Shown here: one piece after another, positions 25,935 through 33,193 of the stretch | Layout of the letters: each line of letters starts with the position of its first letter | How positions within the stretch are numbered: the first letter of the stretch is position 1 | Source of the DNA: an uncultured Ruminococcus sp. | GTDB taxonomy: Bacteria > Bacillota > Clostridia > Oscillospirales > Ruminococcaceae | Direction of reading: 5' to 3' | Length of the DNA: 41,854 nt | NCBI GenBank assembly: GCA_944388405.1 | Contig: CALXIQ010000027.1 | Coordinates: 1 to 41,854, forward strand | The notes under the pieces: generated by a model | Seen by the model: the letters and a program-made list of their open reading frames with translations, nothing else | What the model was told of the DNA's origin: nothing | The model's database searches: none | Program-made: the position numbers and the translations under genes

Positions 25935-25959
25935 CTAAATCTTCATATCGAGTTGACAA
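25928..25959. promoter_or_regulatory. BirA operator (biotin box) of bioY
   Basis: TTGTCAACT, 14 bases, AGTTGACAA form a perfect dyad that matches the TTGTnAACn-N14-nGTTnACAA layout of BirA operators. A third half-site, AGTTGACAA, occurs at 25899-25906 next to the -10 element. Biotin-loaded BirA is expected to repress bioY here. Confidence 0.85.
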
Positions 25960-26284
25960 TTGTTAAAGTACGGTTTATACGTCATCTGAAAACCATGCCC
26001 GATTGTATTTATCGGCTTAACTATAATAAAAAAACACTGCCGTGATGTTACTGCGACAGTGTTTAAGTTATTGCGTTTATATAGTTTTAGTCCTGCAGAG
26101 ATTTCATTGTCGGGAAAAGTTTCTCCAACAATTCACATCTATTCATATTCATTCAAATCCTTTATTCTGCTGACTTTCCCGAACTTCATACTCATTCATA
26201 TTACATCAGGGAAAAAACAAATTTGTTGTCAATCTGTTGTCTTTGCAGCTTCTTTGTTGTCAGGATTCACACCGAGAACCCTTC
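25960..26284. other. Chromosome-element junction region, candidate attL with integrase arm-type repeats
   Basis: This gene-free stretch separates bioY from the integrase. It holds a terminator (26024-26064), an imperfect 14-base direct repeat TTCATA(T/C)TCATTCA at 26142-26155 and 26185-26198, and three copies of a TTGTTGTC-like octamer starting at 26223, 26234 and 26254, spaced 11 and 20 bases. Short repeats beside an integrase gene are typical of arm-type binding sites. The exact core site cannot be fixed without the other end of the element. Confidence 0.45.
26024..26064 (-). terminator. Terminator left of the integrase
   Basis: On the minus strand AAACACTG...CAGTGTTT encloses 17 bases and is followed by TTTTATT. 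It would stop integrase-operon transcripts before bioY. It may belong to the chromosome or the element. Confidence 0.7.
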
Positions 26285-27517
26285 TCAAAAGATATCCAAC
26301 TTTGATAAGTTGTTAAATGACTCTTGCTTCTTTTGATCCGTTGCTTCAGCGTAGATATCCATCGTCGTTTCGATATTACGATGTCCCATGATATCTTGAA
26401 TTACTTTCAAATTAGTCTCGTGCTCACAGAGTCTGGTACAAAAAGTGTGTCTTAGATGATGACAGGAAAAATCCGGAAGAACAACCGGCTCGCGGCGCTC
26501 TCTTTTGGCCTTCACAACTTCCTCGGAATTGTGGCTGCAGATAATGCGCTTAATGGTTCGATTTACAGACTGAGGGGTTTGCACTCCGCCATAGCGATTG
26601 ATGAATATAAATCCTCTCATACCGTCAATCACCGGATCATAAGCTCCATTCTCGTCCTGCTCCTCGCGGACCATCTGAAATGCATCATACACCACATCAA
26701 GCATAGGAATTGAACGAATACCCGCCTCGGTTTTGGGTTTCGATATCTGCAATGTTGATGTTCTGGAGTTTCCGACCGGGTAGTAGACTACACTGTGGTT
26801 GATACTGATCTTGCGGTTATCAAAATCAACGTCATCCCATGTCAATCCTAATACCTCGCCGATTCGACCTCCGGTGCCAAGCAACACAGCAAATAACGGC
26901 CACCAATGGTAATATATCGGATGGTTTGCGATGTAATCCATAAAGGATCTCTGCTGCTCCATGGTGAGAGCATGGCGCATACCTCTTGCTTTGTCGGACT
27001 CTTTGCTAACTTCCTTCATCACTCCATCAGACGGGTTCTTTCTGATTACCTCATCCCGAACAGCCAATTGAAATGTTGGATGCAGCAAGGTGTGTACCGA
27101 GTCCAATGTACCCAATGATAGGTCATCTACGTTCAGCAGATGGAGATAGAATTGGAGCACATCCGAATACTTAACCTCAGCAATTTTCTTTTTGCCAAAT
27201 GTGTCCCTGACAAAACGATCATAGATGTAGATGTAATTACTGCGGGTGGTTTCTCTCAACTTGCATTTGGTAGACATATATCTATCAAATGTATCGTTCA
27301 CAGTTGCCTTACCTGCAACATACACATCCAAGCCATCCAACTGATCCTTCATCAGTTGCTTTTCCTTTTCTCTAAGTGTTGCCAGATCATTCGCATATAT
27401 AAACTTTCGCCGTCCCAACGGATCGGTATATGTGTACATATATCGCTTATCTGACGCTCTCTGTACCTCTCCCTTTCTAAGCGCTCTACCGCGCTCGTCT
27501 TTTCGTGCCTTTGCCAT
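26285..27517 (-). CDS. int: Site-specific tyrosine recombinase (integrase)
   Basis: A 410-residue integrase of the Tn916/Tn1549 type. It has an N-terminal AP2-like arm-binding domain (about 20-60), a SAM-like core-binding domain (about 75-165) and the catalytic domain. Catalytic residues are all visible: Arg218 (GTGGRIGEV), His353 and Arg356 (HHLRHTF), His379 (MGHRN) and Tyr389 (TMDIYAE). The start at 27517 has a perfect GGAGGT 7 bases upstream; the longer frame adds 30 unrelated codons. It excises and inserts the element between short attachment sites with help from the small proteins next to it. Confidence 0.96.
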   Translation of the reverse strand: MAKARKDERGRALRKGEVQRASDKRYMYTYTDPLGRRKFIYANDLATLREKEKQLMKDQLDGLDVYVAGKATVNDTFDRYMSTKCKLRETTRSNYIYIYDRFVRDTFGKKKIAEVKYSDVLQFYLHLLNVDDLSLGTLDSVHTLLHPTFQLAVRDEVIRKNPSDGVMKEVSKESDKARGMRHALTMEQQRSFMDYIANHPIYYHWWPLFAVLLGTGGRIGEVLGLTWDDVDFDNRKISINHSVVYYPVGNSRTSTLQISKPKTEAGIRSIPMLDVVYDAFQMVREEQDENGAYDPVIDGMRGFIFINRYGGVQTPQSVNRTIKRIICSHNSEEVVKAKRERREPVVLPDFSCHHLRHTFCTRLCEHETNLKVIQDIMGHRNIETTMDIYAEATDQKKQESFNNLSKLDIF

Positions 27518-27563
27518 ACTGATTACCTCCTTTAATAAATATTGAAAAGGGGGCTCACAGCAC

Positions 27564-27734
27564 TTACTTCTTTTTGGATAGATACTCTTCCAAACTTCGC
27601 AAGGCAACCTCTGTCATTGACAATTCGTGTTTAGAAGCATACTCATTCAACTTCTTATGGGTTTCTTTCGACATACGGATTGTAATGGATGCTCTTTTTG
27701 CATCGTCCTTCCTTGGGCGTCCCATCTTTGTCAT
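27564..27734 (-). CDS. Small ribbon-helix-helix DNA-binding protein
   Basis: A 56-residue basic protein with a CopG/Arc-like fold pattern: beta strand RASITIRMS, then helices KETHKKLNEYASKH and MTEVALRSLEEYLS. A clear GGAGGT lies 6 bases ahead of the ATG. It lies directly upstream of int in the same direction. It could be an accessory factor or regulator of integration/excision; the exact role is unknown. Confidence 0.8.
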   Translation of the reverse strand: MTKMGRPRKDDAKRASITIRMSKETHKKLNEYASKHELSMTEVALRSLEEYLSKKK

Positions 27735-27841
27735 ATGCTACCTCCAAACACATCATATATTATACTTATCGTAAGACAGAAAGTCAATAGCCTGCGTGCT
27801 ATTCGTCCCCGTAATATTCTGAAATTCATAATATCAACCCT

Positions 27842-28051
27842 TCAGCACTCCCGGAACGATTCCAGGAACTTCTCGAAAATCTCGCAGTTCACCAATGCAA
27901 TTCCGTCTATTTTATATACCGCTTTTGCTTCTTTGGCCAATGCCTGAAACTTGGTTAGACCCAAGCTGTATTTTTCTGCGCCTTCTTTATATCTAACAAA
28001 CTTTTTTGCGTATTGTCTTGTACGCTCAACATCTTGTCGCTGATGTCCCAT
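27842..28051 (-). CDS. Excisionase-like small protein (DUF6462-like)
   Basis: A 69-residue protein starting MGHQRQDVER, with GGAGG 7 bases ahead of the ATG. The segment YKEGAEKYSLGLTKFQALAK followed by AVYKIDGIALVNCEIFEKFL has the layout of a winged-helix excisionase or MerR-like HTH: helix-turn-helix, a short wing and a final 'own-residue' helix. Proteins of this kind accompany integrases in Clostridia elements. It probably directs excision with Int. The family name is from memory and should be checked. Confidence 0.65.
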   Translation of the reverse strand: MGHQRQDVERTRQYAKKFVRYKEGAEKYSLGLTKFQALAKEAKAVYKIDGIALVNCEIFEKFLESFREC

Positions 28052-28449
28052 TGTCACTTCCTCCTTAATTGGTTCATATACATAGTTTCTTCCTATTATA
28101 AATATTATGGCTTTACACTCTGCCTGCAGCGAACAGGTCCATAGGAATTTCACCTTCCCGCCTTCATTGTGGCCGGACCGCGAATTACGGAAGTCTCATT
28201 ATCCCCGGATGGATCATCGCGTTATGCAGGTGCCACCCACATATCAGTGCTCTTGGAACTGCTTGCCAAACAGTTGGATAGCCGCTTCCCACGCCGGGAC
28301 CGTAGAGGTAAAGACTCTATTCAGTTGTCAAGGTGCATAAAAACATGGGGATGCTTTCATAAGGTAAAAACACCTGAAAAAACGCAAATATAGTCGCTCC
28401 GGCAAAATTTTTTCAAAAAAAGACTCCGGATTGCTCCGGAGCCTCTTTC
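28052..28449. ncRNA. Gene-free 400-base region, possible structured RNA or cis-acting site
   Basis: No convincing ORF with a ribosome site lies here on either strand, yet the sequence from about 28130 to 28330 is richer in GC than nearby intergenic DNA. It contains potential pairings, for example CGCGA/TCGCG enclosing about 35 bases (28184-28229 region). It sits between the Tn916-like regulatory genes and the excisionase/integrase operon, where these elements keep regulatory RNA or a transfer/recombination site. This is a candidate only; no RNA family was recognised. Confidence 0.3.
28411..28443 (-). terminator. Terminator after the HTH/sigma pair
   Basis: On the minus strand CTCCGGA-GCAA-TCCGGAG is followed by TCTTTTTTTG. 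It lies 7 bases after the small HTH gene and separates it from the excisionase-integrase genes. Confidence 0.85.
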
Positions 28450-28641
28450 TTAGATATTAAACTTACTTATTTTGAGAGCTATTCGCATGAGTATGTACTG
28501 ATGCAGATCCTCGTCGTACTTGCCATTGATATAGCAATGGTGCTCGATTAGAGGTGCATACAAATCGATGATTTTCTCAAAGGCATCGTGATTGCCTGCA
28601 ACAGCGCCCTGCAAGGTGATTCGGAATAAATCTTTATCCAT
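28450..28641 (-). CDS. Tn916 ORF8-like helix-turn-helix protein
   Basis: A 63-residue protein (MDKDLFRITLQGAVAGNHDA, then FEKIIDLYAPLIEHH) resembling the small conjugative-transposon protein with an N-terminal sigma region-like helix pair. It overlaps the sigma-factor gene by 8 bases (ATGGATAA). The start at 28641 has AAGGTGG 8 bases upstream. In Tn916 the equivalent gene lies beside the sigma-like ORF7 and both are needed for regulated transfer expression. I infer the same pairing here. Confidence 0.75.
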   Translation of the reverse strand: MDKDLFRITLQGAVAGNHDAFEKIIDLYAPLIEHHCYINGKYDEDLHQYILMRIALKISKFNI

Positions 28642-29056
28642 TCTCATCACCACCTTCAGACATCTTTTTGCGGAGATGCTTCAGACCCTTTTGCTTTTGG
28701 TCTGATACGTACTGTGCCGAGCAGTTCAGCCTTTTGGCAATTTCTCCTACAGTAAGCTCGTCCACATAAAGAAGTTTAAGGATTTGCTGTCTCATTAACG
28801 GCAGTTCAGCGTAGGCCGTAGCGAGACGTTCTTCTTCAAAGTTGAAATCATTATCTTGAAATAGAATCTGTCGCATCCATTCATCCTCTGAAACAGGGAT
28901 GTTTTCCTCAAACAGTTCCTCCAGAGATACAATATCAACCGGAATCTCCGTCTTGCGAAGATAATTAAGCTTTGCACGTCGTATTAACGTGTCGAGCCAT
29001 GCGGTAAATCTCGCACGAAGCTCATCTCGACTGTCAGCGTTTTGTCGGTAGTCCAA
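28634..29056 (-). CDS. Element-encoded sigma-70 family factor (Tn916 ORF7-like)
   Basis: About 140 residues. The C-terminal half has a sigma region 4 HTH: AELPLMRQQILKLLYVDELT, then VGEIAKRLNCSAQYVSDQ and the recognition helix KQKGLKHLRKKM. I choose the TTG at 29056 because GGAGG lies 7 bases before it; the nearest ATG is out of frame and stops after eight codons. It is co-transcribed with the overlapping ORF8-like gene and is likely to direct transcription of element genes. Upstream DNA carries a terminator hairpin, a strong unused ribosome site and a palindrome. Confidence 0.82.
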   Translation of the reverse strand: MDYRQNADSRDELRARFTAWLDTLIRRAKLNYLRKTEIPVDIVSLEELFEENIPVSEDEWMRQILFQDNDFNFEEERLATAYAELPLMRQQILKLLYVDELTVGEIAKRLNCSAQYVSDQKQKGLKHLRKKMSEGGDENG

Positions 29057-29107
29057 ACATATGCCTCCTTTGGGGCATACCACCGAGCAAAACTTATATA
29101 TTTACAA

Positions 29108-29124
29108 CATGCCACAGTGGCATG
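29108..29124. promoter_or_regulatory. Perfect palindrome, candidate operator
   Basis: CATGCCAC-A-GTGGCATG, 8-bp arms around one base, ends about 50 bases before the sigma start. It could be an operator for the XRE regulator encoded just upstream. Confidence 0.5.
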
Positions 29125-29200
29125 CCGTGAAATTAAATTCTGTGTTCGTACAGTCAGGTCCACAGCAATTAGAACATTGGAATCACCTCCTTCCTGCGAT

Positions 29201-29246
29201 ACAAACAAAAGCGGCCCAACCATAAATGAATATGGCGAGGCCGCTT
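29201..29246 (-). terminator. Terminator between the XRE gene and the sigma gene
   Basis: On the minus strand AAGCGGCC pairs with GGCCGCTT, with an inner CCAT/ATGG stem, followed by TTGTTTGT. It separates the XRE transcript from the sigma operon or acts as an attenuator. Confidence 0.65.
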
Positions 29247-29360
29247 ATGTAGGCGTGCATATAAAACCGACGGATCAGTGCCGGTATTTATCTTTATAAA
29301 ATTATTGGTCTTTAATGTCTTTCCGTTAGCTGTTTCTCCGCTTCATAGGTGTCTCCTGTG

Positions 29361-29699
29361 TCATTTCTTAGCAAAGCGTTCTAAAGTGTTTAGATAATTC
29401 TCCAAGCTTTCACAAACGAGAATGCGCTGAGAAACTTCGTAGTTATCAATTCTCTTCGCAATTTCACGTAGATAAACAGCAGTCGGATCATCGTAATAGT
29501 CACACAGAAGCTGGTCCACTGTTACATTCAACTTGTTTGCGATGTGAACCACCATTTCCAAACTTGCTTTGCCGTGACCGCCTTCAATGTGTCCTATATG
29601 GCTGACGCTGCAGTCGCAGATTGCAGCAAGATCCTCTTGACGCATTTCTCGCAACAGGCGATATTTCTTTACATTTTTACCTAAAGTTTTGTAATCCAC
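29361..29699 (-). CDS. XRE-family transcriptional regulator
   Basis: A 112-residue protein. Residues 5-62 form an HTH_3/XRE domain (GKNVKKYRLLREMRQEDLAA, DCSVSHIGHIEGG, ASLEMVVHIANKLNVTVDQL). The C-terminal 50 residues have no recognised domain and may dimerise. The GTG start has GGAGAAG about 8 bases upstream. Position between the partition genes and the sigma operon suggests it is the element's main repressor. Confidence 0.88.
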   Translation of the reverse strand: MDYKTLGKNVKKYRLLREMRQEDLAAICDCSVSHIGHIEGGHGKASLEMVVHIANKLNVTVDQLLCDYYDDPTAVYLREIAKRIDNYEVSQRILVCESLENYLNTLERFAKK

Positions 29700-29820
29700 C
29701 GTCTCATCTTCTCCTTATACTAATATTTTAGCTGAACCATAGGTAAAACTGAAGAAAGCATATGTGCAAGTGCTATCACGAATTGTGCAGGTCGAAAATA
29801 AAAATATATAAAAATTTCCT

Positions 29821-29862
29821 TAACAAAGCAAATGAGCCTACTATCGGTGATAGCAGACTCAT
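29821..29862 (-). terminator. Terminator after the partition pair
   Basis: On the minus strand ATGAGTCTGCTATC pairs with GATAGTAGGCTCAT around ACC, followed by a T-rich tract (TTGCTTTGTT). It ends the parM-parR transcript. Confidence 0.75.
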
Positions 29863-29869
29863 CTGTATT

Positions 29870-30229
29870 TCACCCAAACAAATCGAGGTTGTCCAGCATT
29901 GTTGCTACATCTTGTTCGAGCGCCTCCGGAACTTGTCCAGTTCTCGGGGTGGCAGTACCCGATAACTGGAGCATAGCCATCTTCTCTTCAACTATAGTCC
30001 GTATGATTTGCTCCACCTTCTCTTGATTGAAATTGGAGCCAACCTTTACTTCTATTTTACAATACGGGGACTGAAGTTCAGGGTGAGAGGCGAGATACTC
30101 ATTTAGCGCTGCAACAATGACTGCACTTTTCTTATTGCCCAGGTGTTCTAAAAATTCACCGGCTCTGTACTCTTCATCAGATTCCGAGCCGAACTGCAGT
30201 GTAAATCTATATTTGCCGTCTTTCTTCAC
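29870..30229 (-). CDS. ParR-like partition adaptor (putative)
   Basis: About 119 residues. The N-terminal half (YRFTLQFG...GEFLEHLGNKKSAVIVAALNEYL) looks like a ribbon-helix-helix DNA-binding domain with a following helix. The C-terminal half is a basic-to-acidic tail ending in VATMLDNLDLFG, a short hydrophobic motif of the kind ParR uses to cap ParM filaments. The GTG at 30229 has GGAGGG 7-8 bases upstream and follows parM closely. It is identified mainly by pairing with the actin-like gene, so the ParR assignment is an inference. Confidence 0.65.
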   Translation of the reverse strand: MKKDGKYRFTLQFGSESDEEYRAGEFLEHLGNKKSAVIVAALNEYLASHPELQSPYCKIEVKVGSNFNQEKVEQIIRTIVEEKMAMLQLSGTATPRTGQVPEALEQDVATMLDNLDLFG

Positions 30230-30246
30230 CTTGCATCCCTCCACCC

Positions 30247-31164
30247 TTATGCATTAGGGCGGAGCATCTGCGTTCTGCCGAGCATTTCATATCCTACAGC
30301 GTTGGCATTCGGTGAGTCCACAAAACTGCCTCTCATAACCATAGGCGAATTCTCAAGGAACGGACGGAGCAAAATGCTACCACCGCCGACAAAGATTGCC
30401 GGGTTGGATCTCAGATCAACCTGCAGCTCACGAAGCTGATTCAGAATATTGCTTGCGTGCTGTTTGGTTGCGCCTTTGATAGTTTCCACGACATCCTCAG
30501 GCAAGAAAATATCCTTGCCGCAGAGTACGTCGCTGATGTGTTCATCCTCAAGCAGCATATCGTGGTAGGAATTGACCTTGCGGATGATTTCATTATTCAT
30601 CGTAATAACACCGGATTCCAAGCTTCTGCAGAACTGGAAATCCAGTTTGCCGTTCTTGAGCAAAAGTACATCAGTGGTATAACCACCGATATCCACAATA
30701 AAGATACGCGGGGTATTTACGATCATGCTGCTCTGCGGAACGACCGCTGCATATGCCTGCGGAAAAACCATAACCTTATCAATTATAATACTAAACGGCT
30801 TTTCTTTATAGATGAAATTGATTGCGCCATCCTTTTTGAAGTAGTTGGCAAACTTACTCTTAAGCACACCGTAGTGCTCGGGCGGAAGACCTACCGCCAA
30901 CTGAACCTGTTCAAACGGTGCGTTTCTGCCTGCAGATTCCAGTTCCTTTGCGATGGCGATAAGGGTAAGGATGAAATATCTCTCATCGTTGGTTTTGTCC
31001 TTCATATAGTTCAGACGCTTACCGCTGAGCGTCCAGAACTTACCGCCATATTCCAGAACCTCATCGGTCATGGGTGGCTTCACCGTATGCTCGGCGAGTC
31101 CGGCAACGAAGGAATGATTTACAGTTTTGATGGCAAAATTGCCATGGTCAATTGCGATTAACAT
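30247..31164 (-). CDS. parM: ParM/StbA-family actin-like ATPase
   Basis: A 305-residue actin-fold protein. Visible motifs are phosphate-1 IAIDHGNFAIK, phosphate-2 FIVDIGGYTTDVLLL and the adenosine motif IFVGGGSILLRPF. In plasmids such proteins polymerise to push sister copies apart. It is followed by the ParR-like gene after 17 bases and preceded by its own promoter. Its presence implies that the element spends time as an extrachromosomal replicating circle. GGAGG lies 8 bases ahead of the ATG. Confidence 0.9.
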   Translation of the reverse strand: MLIAIDHGNFAIKTVNHSFVAGLAEHTVKPPMTDEVLEYGGKFWTLSGKRLNYMKDKTNDERYFILTLIAIAKELESAGRNAPFEQVQLAVGLPPEHYGVLKSKFANYFKKDGAINFIYKEKPFSIIIDKVMVFPQAYAAVVPQSSMIVNTPRIFIVDIGGYTTDVLLLKNGKLDFQFCRSLESGVITMNNEIIRKVNSYHDMLLEDEHISDVLCGKDIFLPEDVVETIKGATKQHASNILNQLRELQVDLRSNPAIFVGGGSILLRPFLENSPMVMRGSFVDSPNANAVGYEMLGRTQMLRPNA

Positions 31165-31201
31165 AGTGTAGTACCTCCAGGCTTTTTATTTGTACACCTT
31201 C

Positions 31202-31230
31202 ATTACACGATTCACAATGCGTATTTACAA
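31202..31230 (-). promoter_or_regulatory. Candidate promoter of the partition pair
   Basis: Minus-strand TTGTAA (31225-31230), 17 bases, TGTAAT (31202-31207), between the primase terminator and parM. Confidence 0.45.
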
Positions 31231-31263
31231 CCGAAATACTCATAAATCATAAAAAAGCGCACA

Positions 31264-31294
31264 GAAAAAGGGCGAAGCAAAATTTGCCCCGCCC
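31264..31294 (-). terminator. Terminator after the primase gene
   Basis: On the minus strand GGGCG...CGCCC with an inner GCAAA/TTTGC stem, followed by TTTTTC. It lies 14 bases after the primase stop. Confidence 0.8.
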
Positions 31295-31307
31295 AGTTCC
31301 TTTACTG

Positions 31308-32375
31308 TTACTGTGACCTTCTTCTCTGGAAGCAACACTCCCAGATATAGTCGTCCAGACCTTTGTAATTTGGATCCCACAAATAGGTTCCATAACGGAA
31401 GCCCATATTGCCCAACAATTCAAGCAGACTGTTATATCCATTCTGCACATGATGGTTAATTGCAAAATCCATATCAAAGGCAGTTTTGATCTCTACCAAG
31501 CCCTCACGACGAAGTTCTGTCAGCGTAAGCTCCAACTGAGTAAGAGTGTTTACGCCGGGAACAGCCAGCACCGTCATTCCGGTAAGTGCATTGATGACGT
31601 CCGCCTTCATCGGTCCTTCAGTCAGTACCAAAGTCGGTCTGACAGAACCAACGAGATGCGTCCATCCTTCAGCACGACATCCGTCTTCCTGGTCTGTACT
31701 GGAAATCCAACGAAACTTTCTCTTTGTTACATTGTCACGTCGGACTTGTAGGCCCTGTATTCTGCCGAGGTAATCACGGACCGGTATCAAGATACCGCGT
31801 TTCTCATGGATAAAACACCACGAACCGCTTGTATCCCGATAGAACCCCGGTACACCTGCAAGGTAGTGTCCTTCCGAGCGAAGTTGCTTAGCAAGAGCAC
31901 TCATACCGATAACCGGAGTCGTTTTATAACCCAGTCTCTCGATATCTGCATCAGTAAGTCCACGGTTAAGCAGGTTTTCTCTGTGATCTGCAGCAAGGGA
32001 CAGCTTAGAGAGCAATGCGCTGTAAGTAGCGTGCCGCGAATCAATGTCCGTAAGCGGACACTCGGTTTTCATCTCAGGTTTCACCACGGTTTTCTTACGT
32101 GGTTTGATATCCTCAGGAACACCGAGACGTTCGATAATTGCCTTACGTGCTTTGTCTCGCGATACGCCGGTATAGAGGGTGTACAAATCAAATATACCCC
32201 CGGATATTCCACATCGCGGGCATCTGTAAACATCTTTCTTAAGATTGATGTTGAGATGTTTCTTGCGAGGACTATCATCGCAGCACGGGCATTGCACATT
32301 GTATGAGCTTCTGCCCGAAGGTGGCATCTCTATGCCGAGTAGTGGAATTACATCCCACATGTGAAATATCTCCAT
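31308..32375 (-). CDS. CHC2-type zinc-finger primase with TOPRIM-like domain
   Basis: A 355-residue protein. The N-terminal zinc ribbon has CPCC and, 20 residues later, CPRC, with the NINLKKDVYRC strand typical of DnaG-type primases. The C-terminal half contains TLVLTEGPMKADVINALTG and AVPGVNTL, matching a TOPRIM-like (DUF3854-like) fold, and an acidic TAFDMDFAIN segment. It probably primes replication of the excised element. GGAGG lies just ahead of the ATG. A 7-bp hairpin (GGGGATG/CATCCCC, 32390-32413) sits right before the ribosome site. Confidence 0.85.
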   Translation of the reverse strand: MEIFHMWDVIPLLGIEMPPSGRSSYNVQCPCCDDSPRKKHLNINLKKDVYRCPRCGISGGIFDLYTLYTGVSRDKARKAIIERLGVPEDIKPRKKTVVKPEMKTECPLTDIDSRHATYSALLSKLSLAADHRENLLNRGLTDADIERLGYKTTPVIGMSALAKQLRSEGHYLAGVPGFYRDTSGSWCFIHEKRGILIPVRDYLGRIQGLQVRRDNVTKRKFRWISSTDQEDGCRAEGWTHLVGSVRPTLVLTEGPMKADVINALTGMTVLAVPGVNTLTQLELTLTELRREGLVEIKTAFDMDFAINHHVQNGYNSLLELLGNMGFRYGTYLWDPNYKGLDDYIWECCFQRRRSQ

Positions 32376-32430
32376 ACAGCCTCCTTTCCGGGGATGACTT
32401 AAGCGCCATCCCCAAATATATGGTGATTAC

Positions 32431-33180
32431 TCACGCGCTGGCTTGCTGTAAGGCATATTCACAAATCAGCTGAGCTGCAGCCTTGATCTCTTCGGATCCG
32501 GTAAATTTCTCGGCAACCCATTTGAGTGCCTTAGGATCTTCTCTCAGAACCTCGCCGAGCGTTTTGCCGTTATACTTTGCAATCGGGCAAGGCACCATCA
32601 TAGCGTTGTTGAGACGTTCTTCATAGGTAAGCTCTTTCTTCGGTTCTTCGATTACGGTGTATTCTTCTTCAGCAGTTGCTGCCGCTGTGTTTGTCACAAC
32701 TGCACCAGACTCAGTTTGGGGTGTTCCCATCAAACCGAGTTCATCCGGTGCAACCTGCTCGAAATCTTCACCTGCCATAGCAAACTGAAGACCGAAGCCG
32801 GCATTGCGAAGTGCAATACCTACTGCCGCTGTCTGCGCCCACTCACGTGGAGAAACAGACGGTTTATCTTCACACAGACCACGGGAAGCTGTTGCCTCAG
32901 CGAGAAAACAGTCCACGGGATCCTTGTAGTTCGGATAAACCCTTGCGGTAGCCACAAAGCAATCCTTTGCCGGTGTAACGCTCACGGCAATTCTACCTTC
33001 CGGATATTTAAGGCGGAACCACGCCATCTGAATCATAACCGGAAGGCGTTTACGCGTCTCCTGGCTATTCAAATCTGTGAAGTCCACCGCAAACGGCGCC
33101 GGATCGAAGCCGTCCACCTTGTTAATGTTTTCGATAAGCGCCATCATAGTAGCTTTATCATTCGAGTTGTTTTGACTCAT
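32431..33180 (-). CDS. Putative single-strand annealing/recombination protein
   Basis: A 249-residue protein I do not recognise with certainty. The N-terminal 135 residues include KDCFVATARVYPNYKDPVD and then WAQTAAVGIALRNAGFGLQF, which resembles the AETSAIGRALA-N-GYG motif of ERF/Rad52-like annealing proteins. A low-complexity linker follows. The last 60 residues (MVPCPIAKYNGKTLGEVLRE, then DPKALKWVAEKF) look like the small DUF3820-type domain found in exonuclease tails. It lies in one operon with a YqaJ nuclease, RecD2 and primase, which fits a recombination role. Confidence 0.5.
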   Translation of the reverse strand: MSQNNSNDKATMMALIENINKVDGFDPAPFAVDFTDLNSQETRKRLPVMIQMAWFRLKYPEGRIAVSVTPAKDCFVATARVYPNYKDPVDCFLAEATASRGLCEDKPSVSPREWAQTAAVGIALRNAGFGLQFAMAGEDFEQVAPDELGLMGTPQTESGAVVTNTAAATAEEEYTVIEEPKKELTYEERLNNAMMVPCPIAKYNGKTLGEVLREDPKALKWVAEKFTGSEEIKAAAQLICEYALQQASA

Positions 33181-33193
33181 CTCTAAGCCCTCC

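Larger units (their letters stand above)
29057..29360 (-). promoter_or_regulatory. Leader of the element sigma factor: hairpin, two-codon ORF, palindrome
   Basis: In the direction of transcription this 304-base region has three parts. First is a long hairpin followed by a T-rich stretch (29201-29246). Next is AAGGAGGTGAT, a near-perfect ribosome site, 8 bases from ATG TTC TAA at about 29179-29171. Last is the 17-base palindrome CATGCCACAGTGGCATG (29108-29124) close to a TATATAA-like -10. Together these look like a control leader, not spacer DNA. The roles of the parts are inferred. Confidence 0.5.

Noticed and set aside
28107..28340. A 77-codon plus-strand ORF in the non-coding block
   Set aside because: No ribosome site, opposite to all neighbours, and a protein composition (Cys, His, Trp, Pro rich) typical of translated structured RNA.
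28984..29223. Minus-strand frame spanning the sigma leader
   Set aside because: It has no start codon at the strong ribosome site and runs out of frame into the sigma gene; the leader elements explain the sequence better.
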